From GCA-002733465 sp039969155 (lineage in GTDB: Bacteria > Pseudomonadota > Gammaproteobacteria > Enterobacterales > Kangiellaceae), in the NCBI GenBank assembly GCA_039969155.1, contig JBDVOJ010000032.1, positions 62,001 to 126,000 on the forward strand: 64,000 nt of DNA. Reading direction: 5' to 3'. Below the pieces are notes generated by a model. The model had not been told where the DNA came from. It made no database searches and was given only the letters and a program-made list of their open reading frames with translations. How positions within the stretch are numbered: position 1 is the first letter of the stretch; every line of letters begins with the position of its first letter. Both the position numbers and the translations under genes were made by a program. Of this stretch, positions 1 to 8,952 are shown piece by piece.

Positions 1-1
1 T

Positions 2-2365
2 GATCTACCGGTCACTCGCGATTCCATTACTAAACGAATCAACTTAACGGTTAACAGTAAGGGCGCCGAGCAGGTTCTACTTCGTCGAGTCGTTGAAGAA
101 CAGCTTCAAACGGCGGAAAAAATCAGTAAGAACAATGAGATGGTAATCAGCCAATTGCAAGGCTCGGAACTTAACGGAATCAGAGTGATTATCCAGCAAC
201 ACTCTGAAGTTGCTTTGTTGGGTGAGGATAATTCTGGAAGTTATTTTGCCAAACAATGGCAAGTGGATTTGCCTGAAGAAACTGCTAAAACACAGGCTAC
301 AGCGGTGTTTGCACTTGATACGTCATTAAGTGCTTCGTCGGAAAAATTCCATCTATGGGTGAAGTTAATCGACCAAATACTTAATCAAAACCAAACAGAG
401 ATAGAGCGCTTTGCGGTACTTACCTTTAGTAGTCATAACCAGTGGTGGAAAAAACAATTTATTGAAAATAATGCCACTCAACGTTCCAAACTTAAACCGT
501 ACTTAAATCAGTTAGTATTGGAAGGCGCGACCGACTTATCAGCCGCTTTAAACCAGTCGGTATCACCAGAATGGTTGCATCAAAGTAATGCATCAGGCGT
601 TAATAGGTTTGATTTATTTTTACTCAGTGATGGCGCTGTGACATGGGGAGAACGAGACCCATTTTTTATTTCGGAGTCACTTAAAGCGGCCAATCAAAAG
701 CACAGTTTCTTAAATCAGTTATTCACTTATCGATTCGGTCAAACCGGTGAGAATAAACTGTTACTAGAACACTTAGTCAGAGAGATTGGCGGAGGTAGTT
801 ATTATCTTGACCATGATTCCGATTTACAGGGGGTGGCAAAAGCGCACCAACTCCAGCCTTGGACAATCCAGTCCATTGAGTTAGCTGGGGCCTCCGACAT
901 ATTGATTGCTGGACGACCGAAAGCCGTTTATCCCGGCCAAATGTTAACTTTTGCGGGGCGGGCATCCCAGACTCTTGGTCAATCTATTAGCGTTTCGTTT
1001 AGTAAGGGAAAGCATCAGCGAAGTGCAGAAATTCCCTTACAACACAGAATTGATTCTCAGTTAGCCGCAAGAACTTACGGTCAAATTGCAGTGAGTCAAT
1101 TGGAATCCATATCAGCCTTACAACGAAAAGTAGCATCCTCATTTGCTAATCACTTTCGAGTACCGGGAAAATCAAGTTCATTGTTGATGTTGGAAAGTGA
1201 AGCAGATTATCAACGTTATAAAATAAAGCCAGAGGAAGATGCTTATGTGGTTTCCCATCGACAAGTTAGCAATATTTTTGAAAAATTGGCCAGTGGCTTT
1301 GAGAAAGCGTTGGCTGATCCTAAGCAGAAAATGAAAACGTTAATCGAAAAACTAGCCAATATGAAGAATATACAGTTTGCTCTGCCTGATGTGGTTACCT
1401 TATTGATGGAGGAACTGCCTCAATCCGCCTTTGAAATTGCCAACAAAAACTATGCGGCTAAACCATTAATGCGAACTGATTTACCAAGGAAATACCGGAA
1501 AAAACTGACTCCTTCATCCATTAATTATGAGGTTGTCGAACAGGAAGCGAAACGCCGCTACCAGAGATATTCTGCACAAGATGGGCTGAAAGTCGCCAGT
1601 TCATTGGTGGAGCAGGCGCCTTCCGATGTCGCAATACTGCGCGACGTTGCGTTTACCGCTGAAGCGTGGGGATTAAATCAACAAGCCTATGACCTGCATC
1701 TTATTGCGGCCAAACAAAGACCATTTGAACCGCAGTCATACACCTATCTCGCAAAACTAGCCGATAAATTAGGAAACAAAGATTTGGCTTTGCTCTATTA
1801 TGAAATCGGGCTAGCGAGTCAATGGTCTAACCGATTTGGTGACTATGCGTTAATTCACAAGATTGACTATGCCGATTTTTTACTTAAATCGATTCAATCC
1901 ATAGCTGAAGATAGCAAAGGAGAATCTAATGCGAGTTTCTATGCTAAGGATTATGCCAAGTTAAAGCTCAATCGTTTAACCGATGAAATTAATTTAAAAG
2001 GAACAAAGTTGATAGTCGCGATAGCATGGAATACTGATCGAACTGATATCGATCTTCACGTAAAAGAGCCAAGCGGTGAAGAGTGCTATTACTCGCACAA
2101 CAAAACTCAAAGTGGAGGGTTTATTACTAAAGATGTGACAGCCGGGTATGGACCGGAGATGTATATCAATAAAAAAGCTCCGAATGGTCGCTACGATGTG
2201 TCAGTGAATTATTATTCTTCAGATCGTAATAAACTTGGGCTGAAAACTAAGATTTTAATTAGGACCATTAAAAACTGGGGCACTTCCGAACAGCTTGAAA
2301 CGGTTAAAACAATCAGCTTGGATAAACAAAAAGATAAACACCGCGTAGCCAAAATTACGATCTAA
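2..2365 (+). CDS. VWA-domain protein with TPR-like and DUF2135 regions, 5' end outside the window
   Basis: The reading frame is open to the left edge (first full codon at 2), so the gene is cut. The ATG at 140 is only an internal Met, with coherent coding upstream. Counted from that ATG, a VWA domain begins near residue 53 with an intact MIDAS motif DTSLS (Asp60), followed by a second metal-site region LLSDGAVTWGE. Residues about 525-600 look like TPR helices (AYDLHLIAAKQRPFEP). The C-terminus (about 640-741) resembles the DUF2135/YfaP domain, with DIDLHVKEPSGEECYYSH. VIT-VWA proteins of this layout are usually secreted or surface-linked; a VIT domain would lie in the missing part. The function is unknown: likely metal-dependent protein-protein binding. 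It converges with the peroxiredoxin gene. Confidence 0.85.
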   Translation, partial: DLPVTRDSITKRINLTVNSKGAEQVLLRRVVEEQLQTAEKISKNNEMVISQLQGSELNGIRVIIQQHSEVALLGEDNSGSYFAKQWQVDLPEETAKTQATAVFALDTSLSASSEKFHLWVKLIDQILNQNQTEIERFAVLTFSSHNQWWKKQFIENNATQRSKLKPYLNQLVLEGATDLSAALNQSVSPEWLHQSNASGVNRFDLFLLSDGAVTWGERDPFFISESLKAANQKHSFLNQLFTYRFGQTGENKLLLEHLVREIGGGSYYLDHDSDLQGVAKAHQLQPWTIQSIELAGASDILIAGRPKAVYPGQMLTFAGRASQTLGQSISVSFSKGKHQRSAEIPLQHRIDSQLAARTYGQIAVSQLESISALQRKVASSFANHFRVPGKSSSLLMLESEADYQRYKIKPEEDAYVVSHRQVSNIFEKLASGFEKALADPKQKMKTLIEKLANMKNIQFALPDVVTLLMEELPQSAFEIANKNYAAKPLMRTDLPRKYRKKLTPSSINYEVVEQEAKRRYQRYSAQDGLKVASSLVEQAPSDVAILRDVAFTAEAWGLNQQAYDLHLIAAKQRPFEPQSYTYLAKLADKLGNKDLALLYYEIGLASQWSNRFGDYALIHKIDYADFLLKSIQSIAEDSKGESNASFYAKDYAKLKLNRLTDEINLKGTKLIVAIAWNTDRTDIDLHVKEPSGEECYYSHNKTQSGGFITKDVTAGYGPEMYINKKAPNGRYDVSVNYYSSDRNKLGLKTKILIRTIKNWGTSEQLETVKTISLDKQKDKHRVAKITI

Positions 2366-2436
2366 GTCAGTTGAGTACGCTTGCAGTACTGAACACTCAA
2401 AAAACCAACAAAAAGGTAATTCGTTGCGCTGTCAAA

Positions 2437-2478
2437 TGTCAGGTGTAGAAGCAAATATCTGGGCTGCTACACCTGAAA
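2437..2478. terminator. Inverted repeat between convergent genes
   Basis: CAGGTGTAG (2440-2448) pairs with CTACACCTG (2467-2475). The stem extends outward to about 13 bp with one mismatch and has an 18-nt loop. It sits in the 130-bp gap between two convergent genes, so a bidirectional transcription stop is the simplest reading. There is no clean T tract on either strand. Confidence 0.45.
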
Positions 2479-2495
2479 TATCTGAAAAGCTTGAT

Positions 2496-3017
2496 TTACT
2501 TGGTTTTTCCTAAGCTACTAAATGCAGTGAGTAGTTCTTTCGAATGTGAATCCGGGTCGACTGATTCAAAGTGTTTAACAATCGTTCCTTCTGGATTAAC
2601 AATAAAAGTTTGTCTGCTTGGGTGTGGCCATGGAAGAATTCGATCAACGTTCATCGCTTTTGAAAGTTTCTTATCGACATCGGCTAACAGAGTGAAGGGC
2701 ATTTCATAGGTGTCAGCAAAGTCTTTGTGAGATTCAACATCATCATAACTCACACCGATAATTTCAATATTATTGGCTTGGTATTTGGCATAGTCATCAA
2801 CAAAGTTTTGTGCTTCCACGGTACAACCTGGTGTCTTATCCTTAGGATAGAAATAGACGACTTTCCATTTTCCGGCGAAATCCGAGTTCTTTTTGATTTC
2901 ACCATTTTGGTCGGCTAATTCGAATTGCGCGAATGGTTGTCCTTCCCAACGATTACTATTGGCCTGCACATTCAAACTGAATACAAATATTAATGCTGTT
3001 ACTAGTGCTTTCATCAT
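2496..3017 (-). CDS. Periplasmic PrxQ/Bcp-type peroxiredoxin
   Basis: A thiol peroxidase of the AhpC/TSA-like PrxQ (Bcp) family that would reduce peroxides with a cysteine thiol. The peroxidatic Cys65 sits in KTPGCTVEAQNF. The second Cys that many Bcp proteins carry five residues later is missing (Gln there), so it should act as a 1-Cys enzyme or use an external thiol. Residues 1-19 form a signal peptide ending in VQAN, so the enzyme is exported, unlike E. coli Bcp. The start is one of two adjacent ATG codons (3017 or 3014) behind an AGAG-type ribosome site. The gene is single and convergent with the VWA gene. Confidence 0.9.
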   Translation of the reverse strand: MMKALVTALIFVFSLNVQANSNRWEGQPFAQFELADQNGEIKKNSDFAGKWKVVYFYPKDKTPGCTVEAQNFVDDYAKYQANNIEIIGVSYDDVESHKDFADTYEMPFTLLADVDKKLSKAMNVDRILPWPHPSRQTFIVNPEGTIVKHFESVDPDSHSKELLTAFSSLGKTK

Positions 3018-3376
3018 TTTAACTCTCTATGTTTTTCAGTGTCTCGTAGATTAACAATCTCGCCTAAGTTCGAAATCACTTTGATTTAAAAGGTAAATTT
3101 AACAAATTTTTGCCTCAAAGTCCCAGCTTATTCATCCTGTAATACTTCACAAGTATCTAACAAGCTAGCTTATTATGAGGTATTACTATTAGGAAAAATC
3201 GCCCTATGGACTAAACTTTATTATAGGGAGTTAGCGATATTGATGAATACTTGTTCTACAAGACAACCAATATCTCGACCCTACGCTGCTAATTACGTTG
3301 GAATTGGGTATTCAGATCGGTGAATCTATCGCCTATCTTACGCCATGTTGGTTAATAGGACTAGGGAGTGGAGTTT
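3018..3376. other. Intergenic region between divergent genes
   Basis: The region must hold divergent promoters for the peroxiredoxin and the GGDEF/EAL gene; I cannot fix a -35/-10 pair with confidence. A bulged hairpin (CCCTAT 3202-3207 with ATAGGG 3223-3228, flanked by ATCGC/GCGAT) is followed on the minus strand by a short T run, so it could be a weak terminator or leader element ahead of the peroxiredoxin. A 26-codon ORF at 3244 has no convincing ribosome site. Confidence 0.4.
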
Positions 3377-5305
3377 ATGATAAAACGCAATATCATATAC
3401 ATTATCACTAGTGTAGGCCTCAGTTTCTTGTTGGTTTTCCTGTTTGTCAATTGGTCAACCAAAGACTTGTATCGAGAGAATAACCGGATAACTATTCAAC
3501 AGTTTGCTATTTTAGTCTCTCAAATTGAAAGGCTGATTGAATCCGATTTTCAAGAGCAATCGAACCCTGAACAACTTCAGTTGGAGCAACTAAACTTAAT
3601 CGAGCAAGTGGTTGGCTGGGAGCTTGCTGATTCGAAAGGCAAGGTCTTGGCAAGTTTTCAACGTAAACCGGCTGTAGAGCTGAGAGATCTTGTTTCTCGA
3701 GTCTTTTATATACCAGCCTCCGAGAGTAAACAACCCATGATGTTGGCGGTTCATTTCGATTTGACTACGCTTGCTAAAGACATCACTCCTTTGACTGTTG
3801 AAACCCTGATTCTTATTCTTATTTTAATCGTGGCTATTACGCTTATTACCTATTTCAATTTAAGATGGGTAATTCAACTAGAAGTCTTTTCTAAAGATGC
3901 GTTAATCAGCGGCAAGCAAACACCACATTCTGATTTAGTGATCCATAACATCATCGGGTTTACTTTAAGTCAGCTAATTCTAAATAATCGATTGCTCTCA
4001 AAGTCTAAGTCAGAGTTGACTAACCAAATAAGACGAACCACTTATATTGATGAGACAACTGAACTGGGTAACCACCTTTTCTTCAAAGCAGAACTGCAAG
4101 TCAGATTACATAATCAAGATGAAATGGAATCTGGATTGGTTTTAATTCTAGCCTTCGTTTTAGAGGAAGGGCAAAGTTATTCGCTTGAGGATGGTAAACA
4201 AATAGCGATTGCCAATTGCTTGAAAAAGTCCATTGACTCGATTGATAGTGCGATAGTGGCAAAGCTAAAAGAAAACGAGTTTGTATTGTTATTGCCGAAT
4301 ATAACTGCGACGAAAATGGATCAATTTTGTAAGAAACTTGTCAAAGATTTATCAAATCAAGTTTATACCCAGCCAGAAGAGTTACACCATTTTGTCGACA
4401 TTGGTATTTCCACTTATAAACAAGGATTTGACTACTATCATGTTTTGGCTGAGGCAGACCTTGCACTGAGAAATGCTCAATTACAGGGCGCAAATAATTG
4501 GTATGTATATGGCGAACCACTTTCGCAATCGAAATCTAAAGGGCGACTAAAGTGGCAGAGCTTTCTACGTAATGTGTTAGATAGACGAAAAATTTCGTTG
4601 TATTGCCAAGAGATCCATTATTTCGATGCATCAGCAACACGCCACCATGAAGTGCTCGCAAGAATTCAAGACGGAGATGAGTTATTGCATGCGGAAAGTT
4701 TTCTTGCCATGGCTTATCAATGCGGACTTTCTGTAGAGTTTGATCGGCAAATAGTCAATGCGGTTATCAATCATCTTCTTTATGGTCAGAAGCAAACTAA
4801 GCCGGCCAATCTATCGGTTAACATTTTTGTTCCTAGCTTGATGAATCCGTCATTTTCAGCTTGGCTAACAGCAAAGCTATCAAATTATCCCGAAATTGCT
4901 AATAGACTAATCTTTGAAGTATCCGAAAATTTGTTGAAAAAACACCTTAATGATGTCACACCTATCATAAAGCAATTGTCCGATTTAGGTGCAAGGTGGT
5001 GCATCGAACACTTTGGTTCCATTGGAGAAGATCAACAATACATTGATTCAGCTAAAATTGATTTCGTTAAAATCGACCGACGAATAATTAACAATATATC
5101 CGAATCTTTAACTCAACAATTGTTATTTAGTTCTATCGTCGTTTCGTCAAAACCGAGAGGAATTAAACTCATTGCGGAGGGGGTTGAACAACCTCAAGAT
5201 GCTACCTATATTGAGCAAACTGAAATAGCTGCTGCACAAGGATACTTTTATAACCAGCCAAGAGAATTAAGCTTTGACCCGACGATCAAGCTGGCTAGCA
5301 ATTGA
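3377..5305 (+). CDS. Membrane GGDEF/EAL protein, CsrD-like
   Basis: 642 residues from the ATG at 3377, which has AGGGAG eight bases upstream; an in-frame GTG at 3368 would add three residues. A membrane helix at about 6-26, a periplasmic stretch, a second helix at about 140-162 and then cytoplasmic GGDEF and EAL domains match CsrD (YhdA/MshH) in layout and in length (about 646 residues). The GGDEF motif is replaced by KENEF (about 298-302), so cyclase activity is not expected. The EAL domain keeps EVLAR, KIDFVKID and AEGVE, but the metal-binding DDFG is changed to EHFG, so phosphodiesterase activity is doubtful. In CsrD such degenerate domains serve RNA turnover (CsrB/C decay through RNase E). 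A CsrD role here is an inference from architecture. Confidence 0.8.
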   Translation: MIKRNIIYIITSVGLSFLLVFLFVNWSTKDLYRENNRITIQQFAILVSQIERLIESDFQEQSNPEQLQLEQLNLIEQVVGWELADSKGKVLASFQRKPAVELRDLVSRVFYIPASESKQPMMLAVHFDLTTLAKDITPLTVETLILILILIVAITLITYFNLRWVIQLEVFSKDALISGKQTPHSDLVIHNIIGFTLSQLILNNRLLSKSKSELTNQIRRTTYIDETTELGNHLFFKAELQVRLHNQDEMESGLVLILAFVLEEGQSYSLEDGKQIAIANCLKKSIDSIDSAIVAKLKENEFVLLLPNITATKMDQFCKKLVKDLSNQVYTQPEELHHFVDIGISTYKQGFDYYHVLAEADLALRNAQLQGANNWYVYGEPLSQSKSKGRLKWQSFLRNVLDRRKISLYCQEIHYFDASATRHHEVLARIQDGDELLHAESFLAMAYQCGLSVEFDRQIVNAVINHLLYGQKQTKPANLSVNIFVPSLMNPSFSAWLTAKLSNYPEIANRLIFEVSENLLKKHLNDVTPIIKQLSDLGARWCIEHFGSIGEDQQYIDSAKIDFVKIDRRIINNISESLTQQLLFSSIVVSSKPRGIKLIAEGVEQPQDATYIEQTEIAAAQGYFYNQPRELSFDPTIKLASN

Positions 5306-5710
5306 AATAACCGCTACGCTTTTCTACTGCTTTACCGATCGTGAGCATTCTTGAATAGACAAAGTCTTTGGGTTGTTTGCCTAATTATCAATCACTCTCC
5401 AAATTATCTCACTTTTGGTATATTGCTAATCAATATATAAATACAAATTTCTAAGAAGCTTTATCAAATAAAAATAAGAAATACAAGTTAAATAAATGAA
5501 GAGTGAGAGTTTCATCTCTTAAAAATGTCCGAATATCTATATTTACATTGCTTTTTCTTACTAAACCGCTAGAATTGAACCAATTGAGGCAGTTATGTTG
5601 GTCTAATCTGGAAGCAGAAACTTTAGCGAGAGAATTCTTCAATTTTTCTTACACTATTTCCCGCTAAATGTAGACGAGTACTTCATGACTGGTTATAAGA
5701 GGAATTGAAA
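5306..5710. other. AT-rich intergenic region without a recognisable gene
   Basis: About 400 bases, strongly AT-rich, between the GGDEF/EAL gene and a small basic protein gene. A 63-codon ORF on the minus strand (5451-5642) has low-complexity, unconvincing translation. No tRNA-like or clear terminator structure was seen. Confidence 0.4.
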
Positions 5711-5926
5711 GTGAAAAACACAAGTAAAAGTTCTAACTTTGAAGTGATCAATGGCGACAGCGCTTATGTAGGGCCGGAAAGACGGCTTGATCGCAGACGT
5801 GAACAAGGACATGAGCGTGTAGAACGACTACTGAAAAACTTTGGCCTTGACCGACGGTTAAGTACCGATCGACGTAGAAAGGATAGCTCTTGGTTTTTAA
5901 CGTCTAAAAAAGTTGTTAATCTCTAA
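5711..5926 (+). CDS. Small basic protein with repeated Arg-Arg motifs
   Basis: 71 residues from a GTG at 5711 with AAGAGGA seven bases upstream; an in-frame TTG at 5705 would add two residues. I do not recognise a named family. The sequence holds three related arginine motifs, GPERRLDRRRE, GLDRRLSTDRRRK and HERVERLL, and is highly charged. GPERR-DRR motifs recur in short gammaproteobacterial proteins and at the ends of some signalling proteins, but their role is not known to me. A strong terminator follows directly, so it is probably a single-gene unit. Confidence 0.65.
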   Translation: MKNTSKSSNFEVINGDSAYVGPERRLDRRREQGHERVERLLKNFGLDRRLSTDRRRKDSSWFLTSKKVVNL

Positions 5927-5952
5927 TTGTCCAATCTAAAATATTTCCAAGA

Positions 5953-5976
5953 AACCGACAAGAGTCGGTTTTTTTT
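5953..5976 (+). terminator. Rho-independent terminator
   Basis: AACCGAC (5953-5959), loop AAGA, GTCGGTT (5964-5970), then a continuing T run to 5976. It ends the transcript of the small basic protein gene and lies 18 bases before the next start codon. Confidence 0.9.
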
Positions 5977-5993
5977 CGTCTAAACAAAAGTTT

Positions 5994-6953
5994 ATGAGTC
6001 CGATAGTGACTAAAAGAAAGTTAAACAAGTGCCTTACAATCAAAGACTTAGACAAAGAACTAAGCCGTTCAGCTATTGAAAACCTCGCTTTAGAGCCTTC
6101 GTTATCAAAGTCTTACAGACTCTATATTAAGAGAGATGACTTAATTCACCCCATCATTTCTGGAAACAAGTGGCGGAAATTAAAGTATTTACTTCAAGAT
6201 ATTGAAAATAGTGGGTTTCGACGAGTCGCCGCGATGGGCGGCAGGTATTCGAATTTCTTACACGCTTTATCTTATGTTTGTTATTTATTAGGCTGGGATT
6301 GTGAGCTGTTTGTACGAGGTTATCAGAATCAAGCACTTACCCAAACACTAATTGACTGTAAAACGTGGGGAGCCACCATTCATTTTGTCGACCGCCAGGC
6401 GTTCAGGGCACTCAGAAATTCTCAACCTAATCTGGCGGATGATACTTATTGGATTAGCGAAGGTGGACAGCAGGTAGAGTCTACTTTAGGTATTGCAGAA
6501 ATTGTCAAAGAGCTTCCTCGCAGCTACGATTACATTGTGATTGCGAGTGCAACTGGAACTAGTGTTGCTGGTTTAGCGAATGGATATCATGATCTTCCCG
6601 CGAGTCATTCCGCATACAATGCTAAAAATCAAACACATATCCTTGGTGTATGCGTGCTTAACAATCAGCAGCAACAAATAGAAGACGTCAATAAACTGGT
6701 TAATACCGAAAGCCAATTATGGCAAATAAAATCAGGTTATGAGTTTGGCGGTTTTGCCAAAAAAAGCCAAATGATTGACAACTTTTGTGATTGGTTTTCA
6801 AGTGAATATAAAATTCAAATTGAACCGGTTTATACTGGTCGCTCGTTCTATGCGGTTTTTGATCTAATGAAGAAAAACTATTTCAAAAAAGATTCAAACA
6901 TTCTATTAATTCATTGTGGTGGGCTGCAAGGTGCTAGAAACTTGGAAAAGTGA
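5994..6953 (+). CDS. PLP-dependent deaminase, D-cysteine desulfhydrase/ACC deaminase family
   Basis: 319 residues of the tryptophan-synthase-beta-like PLP fold. The Schiff-base lysine is Lys59 in SGNKWRKL, preceded by the family signature YIKRDDL. Ser86 in GGRYSNFLHA occupies the substrate-carboxylate loop that reads GGxQSNH in ACC deaminase. GTSVAGLANG is the phosphate-binding glycine-rich loop. Relatives release ammonia and pyruvate (or 2-oxobutyrate) from D-cysteine, D-serine or ACC. The altered loop (Arg-Tyr before the Ser, Phe in place of His) makes the exact substrate unclear. The ATG at 5994 has only a weak purine-rich stretch upstream. Confidence 0.85.
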   Translation: MSPIVTKRKLNKCLTIKDLDKELSRSAIENLALEPSLSKSYRLYIKRDDLIHPIISGNKWRKLKYLLQDIENSGFRRVAAMGGRYSNFLHALSYVCYLLGWDCELFVRGYQNQALTQTLIDCKTWGATIHFVDRQAFRALRNSQPNLADDTYWISEGGQQVESTLGIAEIVKELPRSYDYIVIASATGTSVAGLANGYHDLPASHSAYNAKNQTHILGVCVLNNQQQQIEDVNKLVNTESQLWQIKSGYEFGGFAKKSQMIDNFCDWFSSEYKIQIEPVYTGRSFYAVFDLMKKNYFKKDSNILLIHCGGLQGARNLEK

Positions 6954-6982
6954 AGTAACCGTTTAAATCCGTTAAGAACGAA

Positions 6983-8059
6983 TTAAATGATCATCATCAC
7001 CGTATAATCAAGATCTAGAACCACGTCAGCGTGGTAACGAGTTCGTGAGTTATCCGTTGAGTAGAGAGTCTCAATCTTATCGGGGGTATTGTTTTTAATT
7101 CCGATCATTCTGATACGAACCAAGCCTAAATCGTTTCGACCTTCAATTGGTTGCTTGTCTAGTATTTCACTTTGACAATAAATGGTGTCGCCTGCAAAAC
7201 TCGGGTTGCAATGAGTGCCTCCATTGATTGCAGAAAGCCAAATACCATTACCTAAACCGTTATAACTTAAAGCTCTGCAGATAGAAATTATATGGCCACC
7301 GTAAACTAAGCGCTTGCCATGTGGAGAGCTATCCATCATGGCTTGGTCGAAATGAACCCTCGCATTATTTTGATAAAGTCGAGTAGCCAAAGAATGGTCG
7401 GAGTCGTTAATCGTTATGCCATCACGATGAAATAAAACATCACCGATATCAAGGTCGTCAAATTTAGCTTGTGAGTCACTATAGTGCTCTTTCCAACCCG
7501 AGAAATTTATCGTAGAGGGGAGTTGTTGTTGATGGAATTCAACCTGCTGTTTTAACTCAGGTAAGTAGTTTTCCGAAGCATCACTATTTGAGTCTCTTTG
7601 CTTTTTGTGGACCATCACCCATCGTTTCCAACTAATTACCAACTCGCCGTGTTGATTGGCAGCTGATGAGTGGACATAAACTACTCCGGTTTTTCCGTTC
7701 GAATTTTCTTTTAAACCAATAACTTTACTAGTCACTGAAAGGGTATCTCCGGCATAGCAAGGAATTTTGAAGGCCGCTTCTGCGTAGCCTAAGTTTGCTA
7801 CGGCGTTCAGTGATATGTCATTGACAGTCTTCCCAAATGCAATATGAAAAACTAATAAATTATCTAGTGGGACTTTTTCAAAACCGACATTGGAAGCAAC
7901 AGTTCGCGCACAATATAGCGGATAGCGACTTCCCGTAAGCGCAAGATAGAGTGATGCATCGCCTTCGGTGATAGTTCTTGGAACACCATGAATCAGCGTT
8001 TGCCCTAGTTGAAAATCTTCAAAGAAATTTCCTTCCGACAATAGTTTGTTTTGTGTCAT
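6983..8059 (-). CDS. mch: Double-MaoC dehydratase, mesaconyl-CoA hydratase-like
   Basis: 358 residues with two MaoC/hotdog halves (about 10-155 and 195-335). The N-terminal half strongly recalls mesaconyl-CoA hydratase (beta-methylmalyl-CoA dehydratase) of the ethylmalonyl-CoA and 3-hydroxypropionate pathways: NFFEDFQLGQ, PRTITEGDASLY, FGKTVNDISLNAVANLGYA and GLKENSNGKTGVVYV all fit the family as I know it. The reaction is reversible hydration of mesaconyl-CoA to beta-methylmalyl-CoA. It is the last gene of a four-gene minus-strand operon and its ATG overlaps the stop of the CitE-like gene (ATGA). A neighbouring CitE-type lyase could cleave its product to propionyl-CoA and glyoxylate. Substrate assignment is by resemblance only. 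Confidence 0.8.
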   Translation of the reverse strand: MTQNKLLSEGNFFEDFQLGQTLIHGVPRTITEGDASLYLALTGSRYPLYCARTVASNVGFEKVPLDNLLVFHIAFGKTVNDISLNAVANLGYAEAAFKIPCYAGDTLSVTSKVIGLKENSNGKTGVVYVHSSAANQHGELVISWKRWVMVHKKQRDSNSDASENYLPELKQQVEFHQQQLPSTINFSGWKEHYSDSQAKFDDLDIGDVLFHRDGITINDSDHSLATRLYQNNARVHFDQAMMDSSPHGKRLVYGGHIISICRALSYNGLGNGIWLSAINGGTHCNPSFAGDTIYCQSEILDKQPIEGRNDLGLVRIRMIGIKNNTPDKIETLYSTDNSRTRYHADVVLDLDYTVMMII

Positions 8060-8952
8060 TTTTCAGGACCAATTAACTCATTTTGCCCAAGCTCTTTCAC
8101 TTGATTATAAAGAGCGATTACTCTACGAGCCCAAAGTTCGAGACTTGGTTCTATTAAACGATCATCGATAACCGCGACACTTTTTCCCATTTCGTGTGCG
8201 TTAGCGATTGCTTCAATAATTTTCTTAGCTCGCTTAATATCTTCACCTTTGGGGGTAAAAGCATCGTTGTTGTATGCCAATTGAACAGGGTGAATAACAG
8301 CTTTTCCATCAAAGCCCAAGTCGCGTGCTTGGCGACATGAAAACTCGCAAGCTTCGATGTTTTTTAGATCAAAATGGGGACCATCAATGATGCATTTGTC
8401 ATGTGCTCTAGCACCTAATACCGTCATCGATAAGCTGGTCAATAGTCCCATCCTATCGAGGGTCATATTGATTCTCAAAGAATTTGCCAAATCGGTTGTA
8501 CCAAGGACGATGGCTGACAGTCTGTCACTTGCGCCGGCGATTTCTTCGCTGCGCAAAACGCCTTTCGGACTTTCTATATTGGCCATAACTGGTAGACGCG
8601 AGCCGCCCATCTCATCCATGGTAGCAATCGCTGCTTTCATTTCTCCACCACTTTCAACGTGTGGAAACAGTACGCCATCAATATCTAGTTTAACCGCGGC
8701 TCTTAAGTCATCCATTCCCCAATCTGAGTCGAGAGAATTTATCCGAATAATCTTTTCTGAATAACCGAAATTAGGATTTTCGAAAGCTTTTACAAGCAGT
8801 TCTCTCGCTTCAGTTTTTTTTGAAGGCGGCACTGACTCCTGTAAATCAAAAACAATGCAATCGGCTGAAAGCTGTCTAGATTTCTCGATATGTCTTTCTT
8901 CGTGAGCTGAGACATAGAGAACGCTTCTTCGCGGTCGATATTGATAACTCAT
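8056..8952 (-). CDS. CitE-like CoA-ester lyase (HpcH/HpaI aldolase family), copy B
   Basis: 298 residues of the CitE/malyl-CoA lyase TIM-barrel family. RRSVLYVSAHEERHIEKS is the family N-terminus, Glu in NIESPKGV and Asp in GTTDLANSLRI are the expected magnesium ligands, and GFDGKAVIHPVQL is the C-terminal signature. The usual DLEDAV motif is DLQESV, a change near the active site. Family members cleave citryl-, malyl-, methylmalyl- or citramalyl-CoA. The gene overlaps both neighbours by four bases (ATGA), so it is translationally coupled to the synthetase before it and the mesaconyl-CoA hydratase-like gene after it. It is a good candidate for the lyase acting on the hydratase product. Confidence 0.85.
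   Translation of the reverse strand: MSYQYRPRRSVLYVSAHEERHIEKSRQLSADCIVFDLQESVPPSKKTEARELLVKAFENPNFGYSEKIIRINSLDSDWGMDDLRAAVKLDIDGVLFPHVESGGEMKAAIATMDEMGGSRLPVMANIESPKGVLRSEEIAGASDRLSAIVLGTTDLANSLRINMTLDRMGLLTSLSMTVLGARAHDKCIIDGPHFDLKNIEACEFSCRQARDLGFDGKAVIHPVQLAYNNDAFTPKGEDIKRAKKIIEAIANAHEMGKSVAVIDDRLIEPSLELWARRVIALYNQVKELGQNELIGPEK

Noticed and set aside
2491..2709. 72-codon ORF on the plus strand
   Set aside because: It lies antisense inside the peroxiredoxin gene, whose frame has clear family motifs.
3244..3324. 26-codon ORF upstream of the GGDEF/EAL gene
   Set aside because: No ribosome site at proper spacing and no recognisable composition.
5451..5642. 63-codon ORF on the minus strand
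   Set aside because: Low-complexity translation in an AT-rich gap, no ribosome site and no recognisable motif.
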